A stretch of 64,000 nt of DNA, from the NCBI GenBank assembly GCA_027729635.1, contig JAQCEM010000010.1, forward strand, positions 4,009-68,008, written 5' to 3'. Position 1 is the stretch's first letter. Each line of letters starts with the position of its first letter. The notes below the pieces were generated by a model, which was not told where the DNA came from, did no database searches, and worked only from the letters and a program-made list of their open reading frames with translations. Origin of the DNA: Casp-actino8 sp001510335 (GTDB taxonomy: Bacteria > Actinomycetota > Acidimicrobiia > Acidimicrobiales > Ilumatobacteraceae). Shown in pieces: positions 8,364 through 17,338 of this stretch. The translations under genes and the position numbers were made by a program.

Positions 8364-9917
8364 TTAAAACGCTTCAGGACGAAGCGTGGGGAACAAAATG
8401 ACTTCTTTGATTGAAGAGACACCCGAAAGCAACATGGCAACACGATCCATGCCGATTCCGAGACCACCAGTTGGTGGTAAACCGAATTCGAGGGCGCGTA
8501 GGTAATCTTCGTCAACAGTGCCGCGTTCAGCATCGCCGGCATCTTTGGCGGCTTGCTCTTCTTCAAAACGCATTCGTTGTTCAACTGGGTCGTTGAGTTC
8601 GCTATAGCCATTGGCGAGTTCGCGAGCGCCGACGAACAGTTCAAAACGTTCAGTGATGAATGGATCGTTGCGATCGGAGCGTGCCAACGGAGAGATCTCA
8701 ACTGGATGACCTGTGACAAATGTGGGACGAATGAGCGAAGACTCAGCGGTGAACTCAAAGATCGCTTCGATCATCTTGCCCGAACCCCAACGCTTGTCGT
8801 AGCGCATACCCAATTTGTCGGCGAGTGCACGAAGAGTTTCAACGGGCTGTGATGGATGGGTTTCAACACCAGTCTTTTCGGCGATGAGTTCCATCATGGT
8901 GGCACGACGCCATGGTTCGGCAAGGTCGACAGTATGGACAATTCCAGCCGGGTCGGCGATACCAACAATGGTTGTGCCGATGGCATCGCGCGCTGCTTGC
9001 ACAATGAGTTCTTCGCAGATAGCCATGACTTCGCTGTAGTCGCCGAAAGCCTGATATAGCTCCATCATGGTGAACTCAGGGTTGTGGCGGGTGCTAATGC
9101 CTTCATTACGGAAGACACGACCAATTTCGTAGACGCGCTCCATACCACCAACGATGAGTCGCTTGAGGTGAAGTTCGAGTGCGATGCGCAAGTACAACTG
9201 CATGTCGAGTGAATTGTGATGAGTTACGAAGGGTCGAGCATGTGCGCCGCCGGCTTCGACGTGCAAGACCGGTGTCTCAACTTCAATGAAGTCTTTGGCA
9301 GCCAACGAACGACGAAAACTTGATATCACGGCATGGCGAACTTCAAATACACGACGTGCGTCTTCGTTAACGATGAGATCGGTGTAACGCTGACGGAAAC
9401 GAGTGTCGGTATCGGTGAGACCCTTCCACTTGTTGGGAAGTGGACGCACTGCCTTGGACAACAACTCAAGTCGTGAGACCTTGATGGACAATTCACCCTT
9501 GCGAGTAGTCATGACATTGCCGTACACACCGACCCAGTCGCCAAGGTCAAGAGATGCGACATCGGCGAAACCTTCGTCGCCGATCACTGCCTTTGAAACA
9601 AACAACTGAATATCAGATGAACGATCGCGAACGGTTCCGAAAATCAGTTTGCCCTGTTCGCGCTTGAGCATGATGCGCCCAGCGATGGCCACTTCATTTT
9701 CGGTCTCGGTGCCGGCCTCAAGGTGGCCCCAAGTAGCGCGAATCTCAGCCAGGGTGTGGGTGCGGTCAAAACGGTAGGGGTAGGGGTTGACTCCCTTGGC
9801 ACGCATGTCATCGAGTTGGCCAAGGCGACGGCTCTTTTCGGCCTGAAGTCCGCTTCCCGTCAGTTCGGAGACGTCGAGATCTACGTTTTCGTCGGGGGTA
9901 TTTGACTCTGCACTCAC
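8364..9917 (-). CDS. lysS: Lysyl-tRNA synthetase, class II
   Basis: Charges tRNA-Lys. The N-terminal OB-fold (GRIMLKREQGKLIFG) is followed by class II motif 1, motif 2 (VYEIGRVFRNEGISTRHNPEFT) and motif 3 (GLPPTGGLGIGMDRVAMLL). I chose GTG 9917 (517 residues) because the preceding residues up to an ATG at 9974 (536 residues) look non-conserved. TACCGT lies 9 bases before this GTG. The start is therefore uncertain by 19 residues. It is the first gene of the lysS-dapD-argJ group. Confidence 0.93.
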   Translation of the reverse strand: MSAESNTPDENVDLDVSELTGSGLQAEKSRRLGQLDDMRAKGVNPYPYRFDRTHTLAEIRATWGHLEAGTETENEVAIAGRIMLKREQGKLIFGTVRDRSSDIQLFVSKAVIGDEGFADVASLDLGDWVGVYGNVMTTRKGELSIKVSRLELLSKAVRPLPNKWKGLTDTDTRFRQRYTDLIVNEDARRVFEVRHAVISSFRRSLAAKDFIEVETPVLHVEAGGAHARPFVTHHNSLDMQLYLRIALELHLKRLIVGGMERVYEIGRVFRNEGISTRHNPEFTMMELYQAFGDYSEVMAICEELIVQAARDAIGTTIVGIADPAGIVHTVDLAEPWRRATMMELIAEKTGVETHPSQPVETLRALADKLGMRYDKRWGSGKMIEAIFEFTAESSLIRPTFVTGHPVEISPLARSDRNDPFITERFELFVGARELANGYSELNDPVEQRMRFEEEQAAKDAGDAERGTVDEDYLRALEFGLPPTGGLGIGMDRVAMLLSGVSSIKEVILFPTLRPEAF

Positions 9918-10053
9918 AAGAGTAAGACGGTAGTTGCTAGAGCGCCGTTGCGCTGAGTTCTTTTGCCCGTGCATTGTGAGAAACGATGATTGGTGAGTCG
10001 TTGACTTGACCGCTGTCTCAGCCGAACCACTCGGTGGGCTCTAACCCGAGGGC

Positions 10054-10059
10054 TAGCCT
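10054..10059 (+). promoter_or_regulatory. -10 hexamer TAGCCT of a leaderless promoter (lpdA)
   Basis: The hexamer is followed by exactly 6 bases and then the ATG at 10066. No Shine-Dalgarno sequence is present. Confidence 0.6.
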
Positions 10060-10065
10060 GACCAC

Positions 10066-11430
10066 ATGGCAGTACGTTTTCTCATTATTGGTGGCGGTCC
10101 CGCCGGAAATACCGCAGCGACATATGCGGCGCGCTTAGGCGCTGAAGTCATTATGGTCGAGCGAGAAATTGTTGGAGGTGCGGCCCACTTGATGGATTGC
10201 ATTCCGTCCAAAACCATGATCGCAACTGGCGGAGCGATGACTTTCGGCCGTAAATCGGCTGGTATGGGCCTCGAAGAGATGCAACCCGAAGTTGACGTAG
10301 AGGCCTTAACTGACCGCATCGAAGACATTAAAGGTCATCTGTCAGATAGCACGACCGAACTATTGGTGAGTCAAGGTGTGCGCATCATCAAAGGAAGTGC
10401 CAGTTTTGCTTCGCCGCACAGTGCGATTGTGACGTCAGCCGATGGCAGCGAAGAAACGATTGAGTTTGATGCGACCATGATTTCAACGGGTTCACGCCCG
10501 CGAATCCCCGATTGGGTGCAACCCGACGGTGAAAGAATTTTGACGACGCGCGATTGCTATCCGCCCAAGATTTTCCCGACCAATGTATGCATCGTTGGAT
10601 CAGGTGTAACCGGCGTTGAGTTTGTGCATATGTTTGAATCGTTCGGGTCCAAGGTTTCGTTGGTTGTGAGCCGTCAACAAGTTCTGCCCGGCAAAGACCC
10701 CGAAGTTGCAGCAGTTCTTGAAGAAGACTTCTTACGACGCGGAGTGCGTTTGTTGAAAGGCGCGCGCGCCGAATCAATTGAGCGCGAAGGCGATGAAGTT
10801 GTGATCAAATGTGATGACGGTCGTCAGGTTCGGGCGAGCCATGCGGTGCTCACAATTGGTTCAGTCCCTAATAGCGATGGGCTCAATCTTGATTTGGCTG
10901 GCGTTCACATGGATGGTGGCGGCTACGTTCCGATTAACCATCACTGCATCACGAATGTTGAACACATTTATGCGGCTGGTGACGTGAGCGGCAAATTGCC
11001 GCTGTCCTCGGTGGCATCAATGCAAGGTCGTAAAATTGCCGAGCATGTGATGGGATTGCATACTCGTGAACATCGTCATCTTGATTACGACAAAGCGGCA
11101 TCAGCGATTTTCACCGAGCCCGAAATCGCCGATGTGGGACTCGCAGAAGCCGAAGCATTTGCGCACGGTCGCAAGATTCGTGTGACTAAGGTGCCGTTCT
11201 CGGCGACGCCCAAAGCATTGATTAACAATGATGCGCGTGGCTTCGTGAAAATCATTTCTGACCCAGCAACTGGTGTCGTGCTTGGTGGATCAATTGTGGG
11301 TCGCCATGCAGCTGAACTCATTAGCGTGATCGCTCTTGCTGTAACGGCCAATTTGAAAGTCTCTGACATCGTTGAAAGTCTTTTAGTCCACCCCGCCTTG
11401 GCAGAAGCCCTGGCCGAAGCAGCAGAATAA
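10066..11430 (+). CDS. lpdA: LpdA-type NAD(P)H quinone reductase (flavoprotein disulfide reductase family lacking one redox Cys)
   Basis: A 454-residue FAD/NAD(P) enzyme with the fold of dihydrolipoamide dehydrogenase: FAD motif IIGGGPAGNTAA, NAD(P) motif VCIVGSGVTGVEF, second FAD motif HIYAAGDVSG and the C-terminal HPALAEALAE. The redox centre reads GGAAHLMDCIPSKT: Cys45 is kept, but the partner in the CxxxxC pair is Ala40. Loss of this Cys is the known mark of mycobacterial LpdA (Rv3303c), which reduces quinones rather than lipoamide. It is therefore probably not the E3 of the pyruvate dehydrogenase. An RDD membrane protein follows after 6 bases. Confidence 0.85.
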   Translation: MAVRFLIIGGGPAGNTAATYAARLGAEVIMVEREIVGGAAHLMDCIPSKTMIATGGAMTFGRKSAGMGLEEMQPEVDVEALTDRIEDIKGHLSDSTTELLVSQGVRIIKGSASFASPHSAIVTSADGSEETIEFDATMISTGSRPRIPDWVQPDGERILTTRDCYPPKIFPTNVCIVGSGVTGVEFVHMFESFGSKVSLVVSRQQVLPGKDPEVAAVLEEDFLRRGVRLLKGARAESIEREGDEVVIKCDDGRQVRASHAVLTIGSVPNSDGLNLDLAGVHMDGGGYVPINHHCITNVEHIYAAGDVSGKLPLSSVASMQGRKIAEHVMGLHTREHRHLDYDKAASAIFTEPEIADVGLAEAEAFAHGRKIRVTKVPFSATPKALINNDARGFVKIISDPATGVVLGGSIVGRHAAELISVIALAVTANLKVSDIVESLLVHPALAEALAEAAE

Positions 11431-11436
11431 ACACAC

Positions 11437-11907
11437 ATGAGCGATTTTGATCCACCCGTACTTGTTGAAACCCCGCAAGCCGACGCTTTAGCAAGTGTCG
11501 GGCAGCGCGCTCTGGCCCAAGTGTTAGATGGACTGATTATCGGAATCCCGTTGTTCGTTCTGACGCTGTCGTTCGGGGGCGATCTGACCGACACGCAGGA
11601 CGACAATCTGTTGTGGCTGACCCTGTTGTGGCTGGGCGTTGGCCTGTTTTACAACACGGCGTTCGTGGCCATTTCGGGTGCCACGCCGGGCAAACGCATC
11701 ATGAAGTTGCGCGTGGTGAATCGCACCGACGGCTCACCGGTGAACTGGACCTACGCAGCTGTGCGCGCGCTGATACCCACCGTGGCCGGCGTGGTGCCGG
11801 TGATCGGGTTCGCTTTGAACATTGCGGTGTATGTACGCGCAGCATTTCACCCGTTGCGTCAAGGTTTGCACGATGCCGCCGCTGGCACCATCGTTGTGAA
11901 GCGCTAA
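11437..11907 (+). CDS. RDD family membrane protein
   Basis: A 156-residue integral membrane protein with the RDD family marks: RALAQVLDG near the N-terminus, GATPGKRIMKLRVV in the middle loop and GLHDAAAGTIVVKR at the C-terminus. Three hydrophobic segments lie at about 28-47, 57-77 and 106-130. RDD proteins are poorly defined; some act as ion transporters. It is probably co-transcribed with lpdA, and the link to a quinone reductase is by position only. Confidence 0.85.
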   Translation: MSDFDPPVLVETPQADALASVGQRALAQVLDGLIIGIPLFVLTLSFGGDLTDTQDDNLLWLTLLWLGVGLFYNTAFVAISGATPGKRIMKLRVVNRTDGSPVNWTYAAVRALIPTVAGVVPVIGFALNIAVYVRAAFHPLRQGLHDAAAGTIVVKR

Positions 11908-11909
11908 AA

Positions 11910-11927
11910 GATCAATAAACGTTGATC
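11910..11927. terminator. Small hairpin between convergent RDD and accA genes
   Basis: GATCAA and TTGATC form a perfect 6-bp inverted repeat with a 6-base loop in the 18-base gap between two stop codons. The stem is short and AT-rich, so terminator function is tentative. Confidence 0.35.
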
Positions 11928-13701
11928 AGGCAATAACAACGACAACGTCGCCAGAACCGACGGTGTCGCCAGCCTTGACTTTGATCTCGGTGACCTTGCC
12001 GGTCTTCTCAGCCAAAATCTGGTTTTCCATTTTCATGGCTTCAAGTACACACACTGCCTGACCCGATTCGACTTCTTGACCGACTTCAACGAGCACCTTG
12101 ACGATGGTTCCTTGCATCGGCACGGTGACTTGTCCAGAACCAGCACCGCCACCTGCGCCACTGCCGGCAGCGCGCTTGGGCTTTGCGGTCTTAGGTGCAC
12201 CATTCGAAATGACAGCAGTCTGTTCGGGAACCCACATCGCAACATCAAAACGCTTGCCGTTGATTTCAACAGTGGTGTTACGACGTACCAGAGGTTCGGC
12301 GTCGTCACCCGACGAAGCCGGAGCAGCATTTTCAATTCCGGAAAGGTCGAGAACCTCTTCAACCCACTTCGTTGAATGCTTCATCGCAGCAAAGTCTGGG
12401 TGCTTCAAAATTGCCAAGTCGGCGGGAATCGTGGTGTGAACACCTTCGACAACCATCTCTTCAAGTGCACGAATGGTGCGGGCAATTGCCGTTGGGCGAT
12501 CTTTGCCCCACACGATGAGTTTGCCAACCAAGTTGTCGTAGTACTGGCTGATCTCGTCGCCACTTTCGTAGCCCGAGTCAAAGCGCACACCAAAACCATC
12601 GGAGGGAACAAGCTTGGTGATCTTGCCTGGTGACGGCAAGAACTTTCCGCCAGCAGGGTTTTCGGCGTTGATACGAATTTCAATACCGTGACCATTACGA
12701 CGAGCAGTGACTTCTTCTTGAGTCATGGGCAACTTTTCGCCGCCAGCAACTCGTAGCTGCCATTCAACGAGATCGATGCCCGTGATGACTTCTGAAACAG
12801 GGTGTTCAACTTGCAAACGAGTGTTCATTTCCAAGAAGAAGAATTCGCCATCTTGGTAAATGAATTCAACGGTTCCGGCATTGAAATAACCAACGGCGCG
12901 AGCAGCCAGAACTGCGGCCTCACCCATTGCTTCTTCAACACCTTCGCCCATGGCAATGGCGGGAGCTTCTTCAACGAGCTTTTGGTGACGCCGTTGTGCT
13001 GAACAGTCGCGAGTCGAGACCCAGACGTAGTTGCCGTGCTGGTCGCCGACCAACTGCACTTCAACGTGGCGCGGCCAGGTGAGGTACTTCTCAACATAAA
13101 TTTCATCGCGACCGAAGAATGCTTTTGCTTCACGTTGTGCACTGTCCATTGCTTCTTGAACGGTTTCAGCGTTGTGCACAACTTTCATGCCACGACCGCC
13201 ACCGCCGAAGGCAGCCTTAATTGCGATGGGGTAACCAAAGTCGGCACCGAACTTCTTAATTTCATCAGCAGTTGTGACGAATTCGGTGGTGCCCGGAACG
13301 ATGGGGCAACCGCCGCGCAACGCAGCTTTACGACTTGAAACTTTGTCACCCATTTCGCGAATTGCATCGCCTGGGGGTCCAATGAAAGCCACACCCATAT
13401 TGGTGATGGCATCAGCGAAATCGGCGTTCTCACTGAAGAATCCGTAACCGGGGTGAACTCCGTCGGCGCCGCTTTTGCGAATGGCTTCGAGGATTACCTC
13501 GGTGTTGAGGTAACTCTCGGCTGCGGTTTGGCCACCAAGGGCGTAGGCCTCATCGGCAAGACGCACATGAAGGGCGTTGCGATCGAGTTCGGAATACACC
13601 GCCACGGTGGCGATTCCCATCTCTCGAGCGGCTCGGATCACGCGTACTGCGATCTCTCCGCGGTTGGCAATCACGATCTTCGTTAGGGGTTTAGTCGACA
13701 C
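11926..13701 (-). CDS. accA: Acyl-CoA carboxylase alpha subunit (biotin carboxylase + BCCP)
   Basis: Carboxylates the biotin on its own C-terminal domain for acetyl- or propionyl-CoA carboxylase. A biotin carboxylase N-domain begins IVIANRGEIAVRVIRAA, followed by an ATP-grasp core (AAFGGGGRGMKVV, EMNTRLQVEHPVSE) and a biotinyl domain at the end with EAMKMEN, whose Lys takes biotin. The GTG at 13701 gives 591 residues, the normal size; an ATG at 13845 would run into birA and adds residues unlike the family. No beta subunit is in the window. birA is divergent only 19 bases away, which suits a biotin partner pair. Confidence 0.93.
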   Translation of the reverse strand: MSTKPLTKIVIANRGEIAVRVIRAAREMGIATVAVYSELDRNALHVRLADEAYALGGQTAAESYLNTEVILEAIRKSGADGVHPGYGFFSENADFADAITNMGVAFIGPPGDAIREMGDKVSSRKAALRGGCPIVPGTTEFVTTADEIKKFGADFGYPIAIKAAFGGGGRGMKVVHNAETVQEAMDSAQREAKAFFGRDEIYVEKYLTWPRHVEVQLVGDQHGNYVWVSTRDCSAQRRHQKLVEEAPAIAMGEGVEEAMGEAAVLAARAVGYFNAGTVEFIYQDGEFFFLEMNTRLQVEHPVSEVITGIDLVEWQLRVAGGEKLPMTQEEVTARRNGHGIEIRINAENPAGGKFLPSPGKITKLVPSDGFGVRFDSGYESGDEISQYYDNLVGKLIVWGKDRPTAIARTIRALEEMVVEGVHTTIPADLAILKHPDFAAMKHSTKWVEEVLDLSGIENAAPASSGDDAEPLVRRNTTVEINGKRFDVAMWVPEQTAVISNGAPKTAKPKRAAGSGAGGGAGSGQVTVPMQGTIVKVLVEVGQEVESGQAVCVLEAMKMENQILAEKTGKVTEIKVKAGDTVGSGDVVVVIA

Positions 13702-13720
13702 AAGTGACAATGTTGGTCTG

Positions 13721-14548
13721 ATGGAGACCCCTTTCGCCACCTCAAACGACGAGAACTTGCCCGGAGAGGCAATTTTTGGCGAAAAAATCGGAAAACTTCC
13801 GAAATCTTGGCAGGTTCGTTGGTTGGCGACGACCGGAAGTACCAACGATGACCTCTTGGCGGCTGGGCGGCTCGGTGCTGATGGTCGGGTGGCTTTGGTG
13901 ACCGACTATCAATCGGCGGGTCGGGGGCGCTTAGACCGAAAGTGGGTGGCTCCTGATGGGGCGAACCTGTTGGTGAGCCTGTTGTTGCGCGACGTGCCGC
14001 GATTTCCTCATGCTCTGACGCACGCGGTGGCGTTGGCTGCAGCGGCAGCGAGCGAAACGGTGGTGAGCGCGGCCGGAGGAAAAGTCAAGGTTGATGTCAA
14101 ATGGCCGAATGATTTGTTGGTCGGTGGATGCAAGTTGGCCGGCATCTTGTCGGTCGCCGGACCAATGAAAACAATGATGACCGATGTTGAGTCGTATGTC
14201 GTACCTGAATTTGTCGTGGTTGGTCTCGGACTCAACGTTGGTTGGGCGCCTGAAGGTGCGGCCTGTTTGCAAGAGTTTGCAGCTGACGCAATTGAACGAG
14301 ACGCAGTGTTGAAAGCACTTTTGGTTGCGTTGGATCGACTGCTTGATTTGTCGCCCGCTCAACTTCATGAGCGCTATCGAACCAAATTGTCAACGTTGCG
14401 ACGGTCGGTGCGCGTTGAATTGCCGTCAGGTGAATTTGTGGAAGGGCGGGCCCTTGACGTTGAAGCCGACGGGCGACTCGTCGTGCTTGATTCATGCGGA
14501 GTGACCCAACGACTCGATGTCGGCGACATCGTCCACCTGCGTTCGTAA
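13721..14548 (+). CDS. birA: Biotin--[acetyl-CoA-carboxylase] ligase
   Basis: Activates biotin with ATP and attaches it to the BCCP Lys of AccA, encoded divergently next door. The catalytic domain is clear: TGSTNDDLLAAG, SAGRGRLDRKWVAP and KWPNDLLVGGCKLAGIL, followed by the C-terminal SH3-like domain. There is no N-terminal helix-turn-helix, so this is the non-repressor class typical of Actinobacteria. The ATG at 13721 gives 275 residues; the frame is open further upstream, but that part overlaps accA. Confidence 0.92.
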   Translation: METPFATSNDENLPGEAIFGEKIGKLPKSWQVRWLATTGSTNDDLLAAGRLGADGRVALVTDYQSAGRGRLDRKWVAPDGANLLVSLLLRDVPRFPHALTHAVALAAAAASETVVSAAGGKVKVDVKWPNDLLVGGCKLAGILSVAGPMKTMMTDVESYVVPEFVVVGLGLNVGWAPEGAACLQEFAADAIERDAVLKALLVALDRLLDLSPAQLHERYRTKLSTLRRSVRVELPSGEFVEGRALDVEADGRLVVLDSCGVTQRLDVGDIVHLRS

Positions 14549-14568
14549 TCAGTTGGCAGGCATGACAA

Positions 14569-14586
14569 GCCTGAGGGGTATCAGGC
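14569..14586. repeat. Inverted repeat before the LCP gene
   Basis: GCCTGA and TCAGGC are perfect 6-bp arms around a 6-base centre, between the birA stop and the LCP start. It sits just upstream of the TAGTTT hexamer at 14590, so it could be an operator, or a weak terminator for birA. Confidence 0.35.
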
Positions 14587-14589
14587 GAA

Positions 14590-14595
14590 TAGTTT
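14590..14595 (+). promoter_or_regulatory. -10 hexamer TAGTTT of a leaderless promoter (LCP gene)
   Basis: Seven bases separate the hexamer from the ATG at 14603. Confidence 0.45.
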
Positions 14596-14602
14596 CTAAG
14601 GC

Positions 14603-15613
14603 ATGTCTTCGCCGCGCCCTACTGCTCGACGCCGCCGCAAAATCCTTCCACAGATCAACACCCTCACCATCGGTGCGGTGTTCGTAGCACTCACGGCGAT
14701 CGGTCTTGTCATCGCGACGAAACAACAAGAATCAAACGTGACACGGGCCGATGAACTCGGCGGGATTCTCAACGACAAAGCCGGGCCGTTTGTGAACTAC
14801 CTCATGGTGGGCAGTGATACCCGCGAAACATCTGACCCCAATAGTCCTGACTATGGCGGAATTGGAAGTACCAATGAGGCTGGTGGTCGACGGTCGGACA
14901 CAGTGATGATCATGCACGTCGACAACGCATTAGGTACCGCTTCAATCATGTCGGTGCCCCGCGACTTATGGATCGATATTCCTGGATATGGCAAGGACCG
15001 TTTGAACTCGGCGTATTCATACGGTGCCGATGTATTGGTGAACACAATTCAAGGAAGCCTTGGGATACCGCTCAACCATTACATCGAAGTTGACTTCACC
15101 TCGTTCAAGAACATCGTCAACGCGTTGGGTGGTGTTGATATTTGCTTTGAATATCCGACGCGGGATATCAACACTGGGCTGAATGTCCCTGCTCCGGGCT
15201 GTTACACACTTGATCAATATCAATCGCTGGCATATGCACGCAGTCGATACTACGAAGTCTTTCGTGATGAGGCATGGGTCATTGACGGACGAGCCGACCT
15301 TGGACGTATCGAACGCCAGCAGATTTTTTTGCAGGCTGCAATTTCAAAAGCCATTGGGCAAACGACCGCTAACCCGATGCGCACGAGCGATCTCATTAAT
15401 GCCGCCGTCAATTCACTGACCGTTGATCCAAATTTGAACTTGATTGACACCGCCGACTACCTCAAGCCACTCGCCTCGGGCGGGGTGCAGCGGTATTCGT
15501 TGTCGGTTGTTCCAGAAATGATTGATGAGAAGGATGTTCTGGTGTTGGGCGCTGCTGCGGGCGCGGTTTTGGCGTATTTCGCTGGAACAACCGGACCTCC
15601 GCCCGTCGGGTGA
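14603..15613 (+). CDS. LytR-CpsA-Psr (LCP) family glycopolymer transferase
   Basis: Membrane-anchored enzyme that, in its family, moves lipid-linked glycopolymers onto peptidoglycan. In 336 residues, a basic N-terminus precedes one membrane segment at about 20-40, and an extracellular LCP domain follows. Family marks are VGSDTRET, RRSDTVMIMHVD, IMSVPRDLWIDIPG, FTSFKNIVNALGGVDICF and LAYARSRY (Arg contacts to the lipid pyrophosphate). The C-terminal IDEKDVLVLG and a Gly/Pro tail are unremarkable. It stands just before the dTDP-rhamnose genes, which suggests it attaches a rhamnose-containing wall polymer. Confidence 0.9.
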   Translation: MSSPRPTARRRRKILPQINTLTIGAVFVALTAIGLVIATKQQESNVTRADELGGILNDKAGPFVNYLMVGSDTRETSDPNSPDYGGIGSTNEAGGRRSDTVMIMHVDNALGTASIMSVPRDLWIDIPGYGKDRLNSAYSYGADVLVNTIQGSLGIPLNHYIEVDFTSFKNIVNALGGVDICFEYPTRDINTGLNVPAPGCYTLDQYQSLAYARSRYYEVFRDEAWVIDGRADLGRIERQQIFLQAAISKAIGQTTANPMRTSDLINAAVNSLTVDPNLNLIDTADYLKPLASGGVQRYSLSVVPEMIDEKDVLVLGAAAGAVLAYFAGTTGPPPVG

Positions 15614-15701
15614 TCACTGAAAGCGTTGGAGAGTCGCTGTCAGATGGCAGAATAATCACACGGTCGAACCCGACCAGATTGATCCCACGAGGTTTGTTGA
15701 C

Positions 15702-16781
15702 ATGAAAGCCCTCATTTTGGCTGGTGGCGCTGGCACCCGATTGCGACCCATCACCCACACCAGTGCCAAGCAGTTGGTTCCGGTTGCCAACAAGCCAATT
15801 TTGTTTTACGGCATTGAAGCCATGGTCTCGGCCGGTATCACCGAAATCGGTGTGATCGTTGGTGACACCCGAGTCGAAGTGATGGGCGCACTCGGCGACG
15901 GCAGCCAATGGGGCGCCAAGATCACGTTCATTCCTCAAGACGAACCGTTGGGTCTCGCTCACTGCGTATTGATCGCAGCCGACTTCTTGGCTGATGACGA
16001 CTTTGTGATGTACCTCGGAGACAACTTGCTCGAACAAGATCTCGGAGCTTTTGTACACGCTTTTGAGTCAGCGCGTCTCAGCAGTGAGCCGCCGACTGCG
16101 CAGATTCTTTTGAAGAAAGTTCCGGATCCACATCGTTTCGGTATTGCCGAACTCGATGCCGCCGGAAATGTGATTCGTTTGGTTGAAAAGCCAGAAAATC
16201 CACCCACCGACCTTGCCCTAGTTGGTGTGTATTTATTTGATCGCACGATCAACGATGCTGTGCGCGCCATTGCGCCGTCGCCACGAGGTGAGCTCGAAAT
16301 TACTGACGCGATTCAGTGGTTGGTTGACCAAGGCAAGATCGTTCGCCAAGAATTGCTGACCGGTTGGTGGATCGACACTGGCAAATTGACGCCATTGCTT
16401 GAAGCCAATCGTCTGTTGCTTGAAGTGATTGAGCCGCGAGTTGACGGAGATGTTGATGAAGCATCGTCACTCGATGGACGCGTTGTGATTGAGGAAGGCG
16501 CAGTTATTCGCAACTCAACTCTGCGCGGACCACTGGTGATTGGCAAGGATGCGCGGATCACGGACAGTTTCATCGGACCGTTCACAGCAATTGGTAACGG
16601 TTGTGAAGTGGTGAACAGTGAAGTTGAACACTCGGTCATCATGGAACGTAGTCGCATCATTGACATCACGCGCCTTGAAGACAGTTTGATCGGACGCGAA
16701 GCTGAAGTGATTCGTTCGCAAAAACGTCCACGCGCTTTGCGCTTAATGATTGGCGATCATTGCCAAATTGATACGGAGTAA
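15702..16781 (+). CDS. rmlA: Glucose-1-phosphate thymidylyltransferase, long form
   Basis: Makes dTDP-glucose from glucose-1-phosphate and dTTP, the first step of dTDP-rhamnose synthesis. The N-terminal nucleotidyltransferase has LILAGGAGTRLRPIT, the KQLVPVANKPI Lys motif and YLGDNLLEQD (metal Asp). At 359 residues it is longer than the roughly 290-residue RfbA: a C-terminal left-handed beta-helix (VVIEEGAVIRNSTLRGPLVIG) puts it in the long, StrD/Gra-like class common in Actinobacteria. A GAGG ribosome site lies before the ATG. First of four rml genes. Confidence 0.92.
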   Translation: MKALILAGGAGTRLRPITHTSAKQLVPVANKPILFYGIEAMVSAGITEIGVIVGDTRVEVMGALGDGSQWGAKITFIPQDEPLGLAHCVLIAADFLADDDFVMYLGDNLLEQDLGAFVHAFESARLSSEPPTAQILLKKVPDPHRFGIAELDAAGNVIRLVEKPENPPTDLALVGVYLFDRTINDAVRAIAPSPRGELEITDAIQWLVDQGKIVRQELLTGWWIDTGKLTPLLEANRLLLEVIEPRVDGDVDEASSLDGRVVIEEGAVIRNSTLRGPLVIGKDARITDSFIGPFTAIGNGCEVVNSEVEHSVIMERSRIIDITRLEDSLIGREAEVIRSQKRPRALRLMIGDHCQIDTE

Positions 16782-16785
16782 ACAC

Positions 16786-17337
16786 ATGCCAAAAGTGACA
16801 GCTAGCGACAAGATTGATGGCGTTTGGATCGTTGAACCAACAATTCACGGTGACCAGCGCGGACTATTCATCGAGACATACCGCCGCGAGTGGTTTCCGA
16901 ACGGCCGTGAAATGATTCAGGGCAACCGTTCAAATAAACAAGCCGGTGCGTTAGTTGGATTGCACTATCACATGCATCAATCTGATTATTGGTATACGCC
17001 AGTCGGCACGATTCGCGTGGTTTTACATGACCTGCGCGAAGGTGGTCCCACCGACGGCGCCACGCAGACATTAGAAATTAGTGGTGAAAATCATGTGGGC
17101 GTTTACATTCCGCCCGGGGTTGCTCACGGATTCTCGGCACTCACCGATGTCGTGATGACGTATCTCGTTGACGGTTATTACAACCCAGCCGACGAACTTG
17201 GAGTCGCCTGGAACGATCCGGTGATTGGCGCCGATTGGGGAGTCGCTGACCCGATCATGAGCGAACGAGACCGTACGAATCCGATGCGTGCCGACTTGCC
17301 TGTAGGACGCCGCCCCTACTGGCCCATGAGGACTTGA
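16786..17337 (+). CDS. rmlC: dTDP-4-dehydrorhamnose 3,5-epimerase
   Basis: Epimerises dTDP-4-keto-6-deoxyglucose at C3 and C5. The 183-residue cupin has DQRGLFIETYR, the catalytic His block GLHYHMHQ and PPGVAHGFSALTD. The ATG at 16786 is chosen because GGAG lies 7 bases upstream, just past the rmlA stop; the frame also opens at 16750 inside rmlA, which I reject. The HYHMHQSDYW stretch differs slightly from the classic LHYQ of enterobacterial RmlC. Confidence 0.9.
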   Translation: MPKVTASDKIDGVWIVEPTIHGDQRGLFIETYRREWFPNGREMIQGNRSNKQAGALVGLHYHMHQSDYWYTPVGTIRVVLHDLREGGPTDGATQTLEISGENHVGVYIPPGVAHGFSALTDVVMTYLVDGYYNPADELGVAWNDPVIGADWGVADPIMSERDRTNPMRADLPVGRRPYWPMRT

Positions 17338-17338
17338 A

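Noticed and set aside
10388..10777. A 129-codon minus-strand frame inside lpdA
   Set aside because: Shadow of the lpdA reading frame with no recognisable domain.
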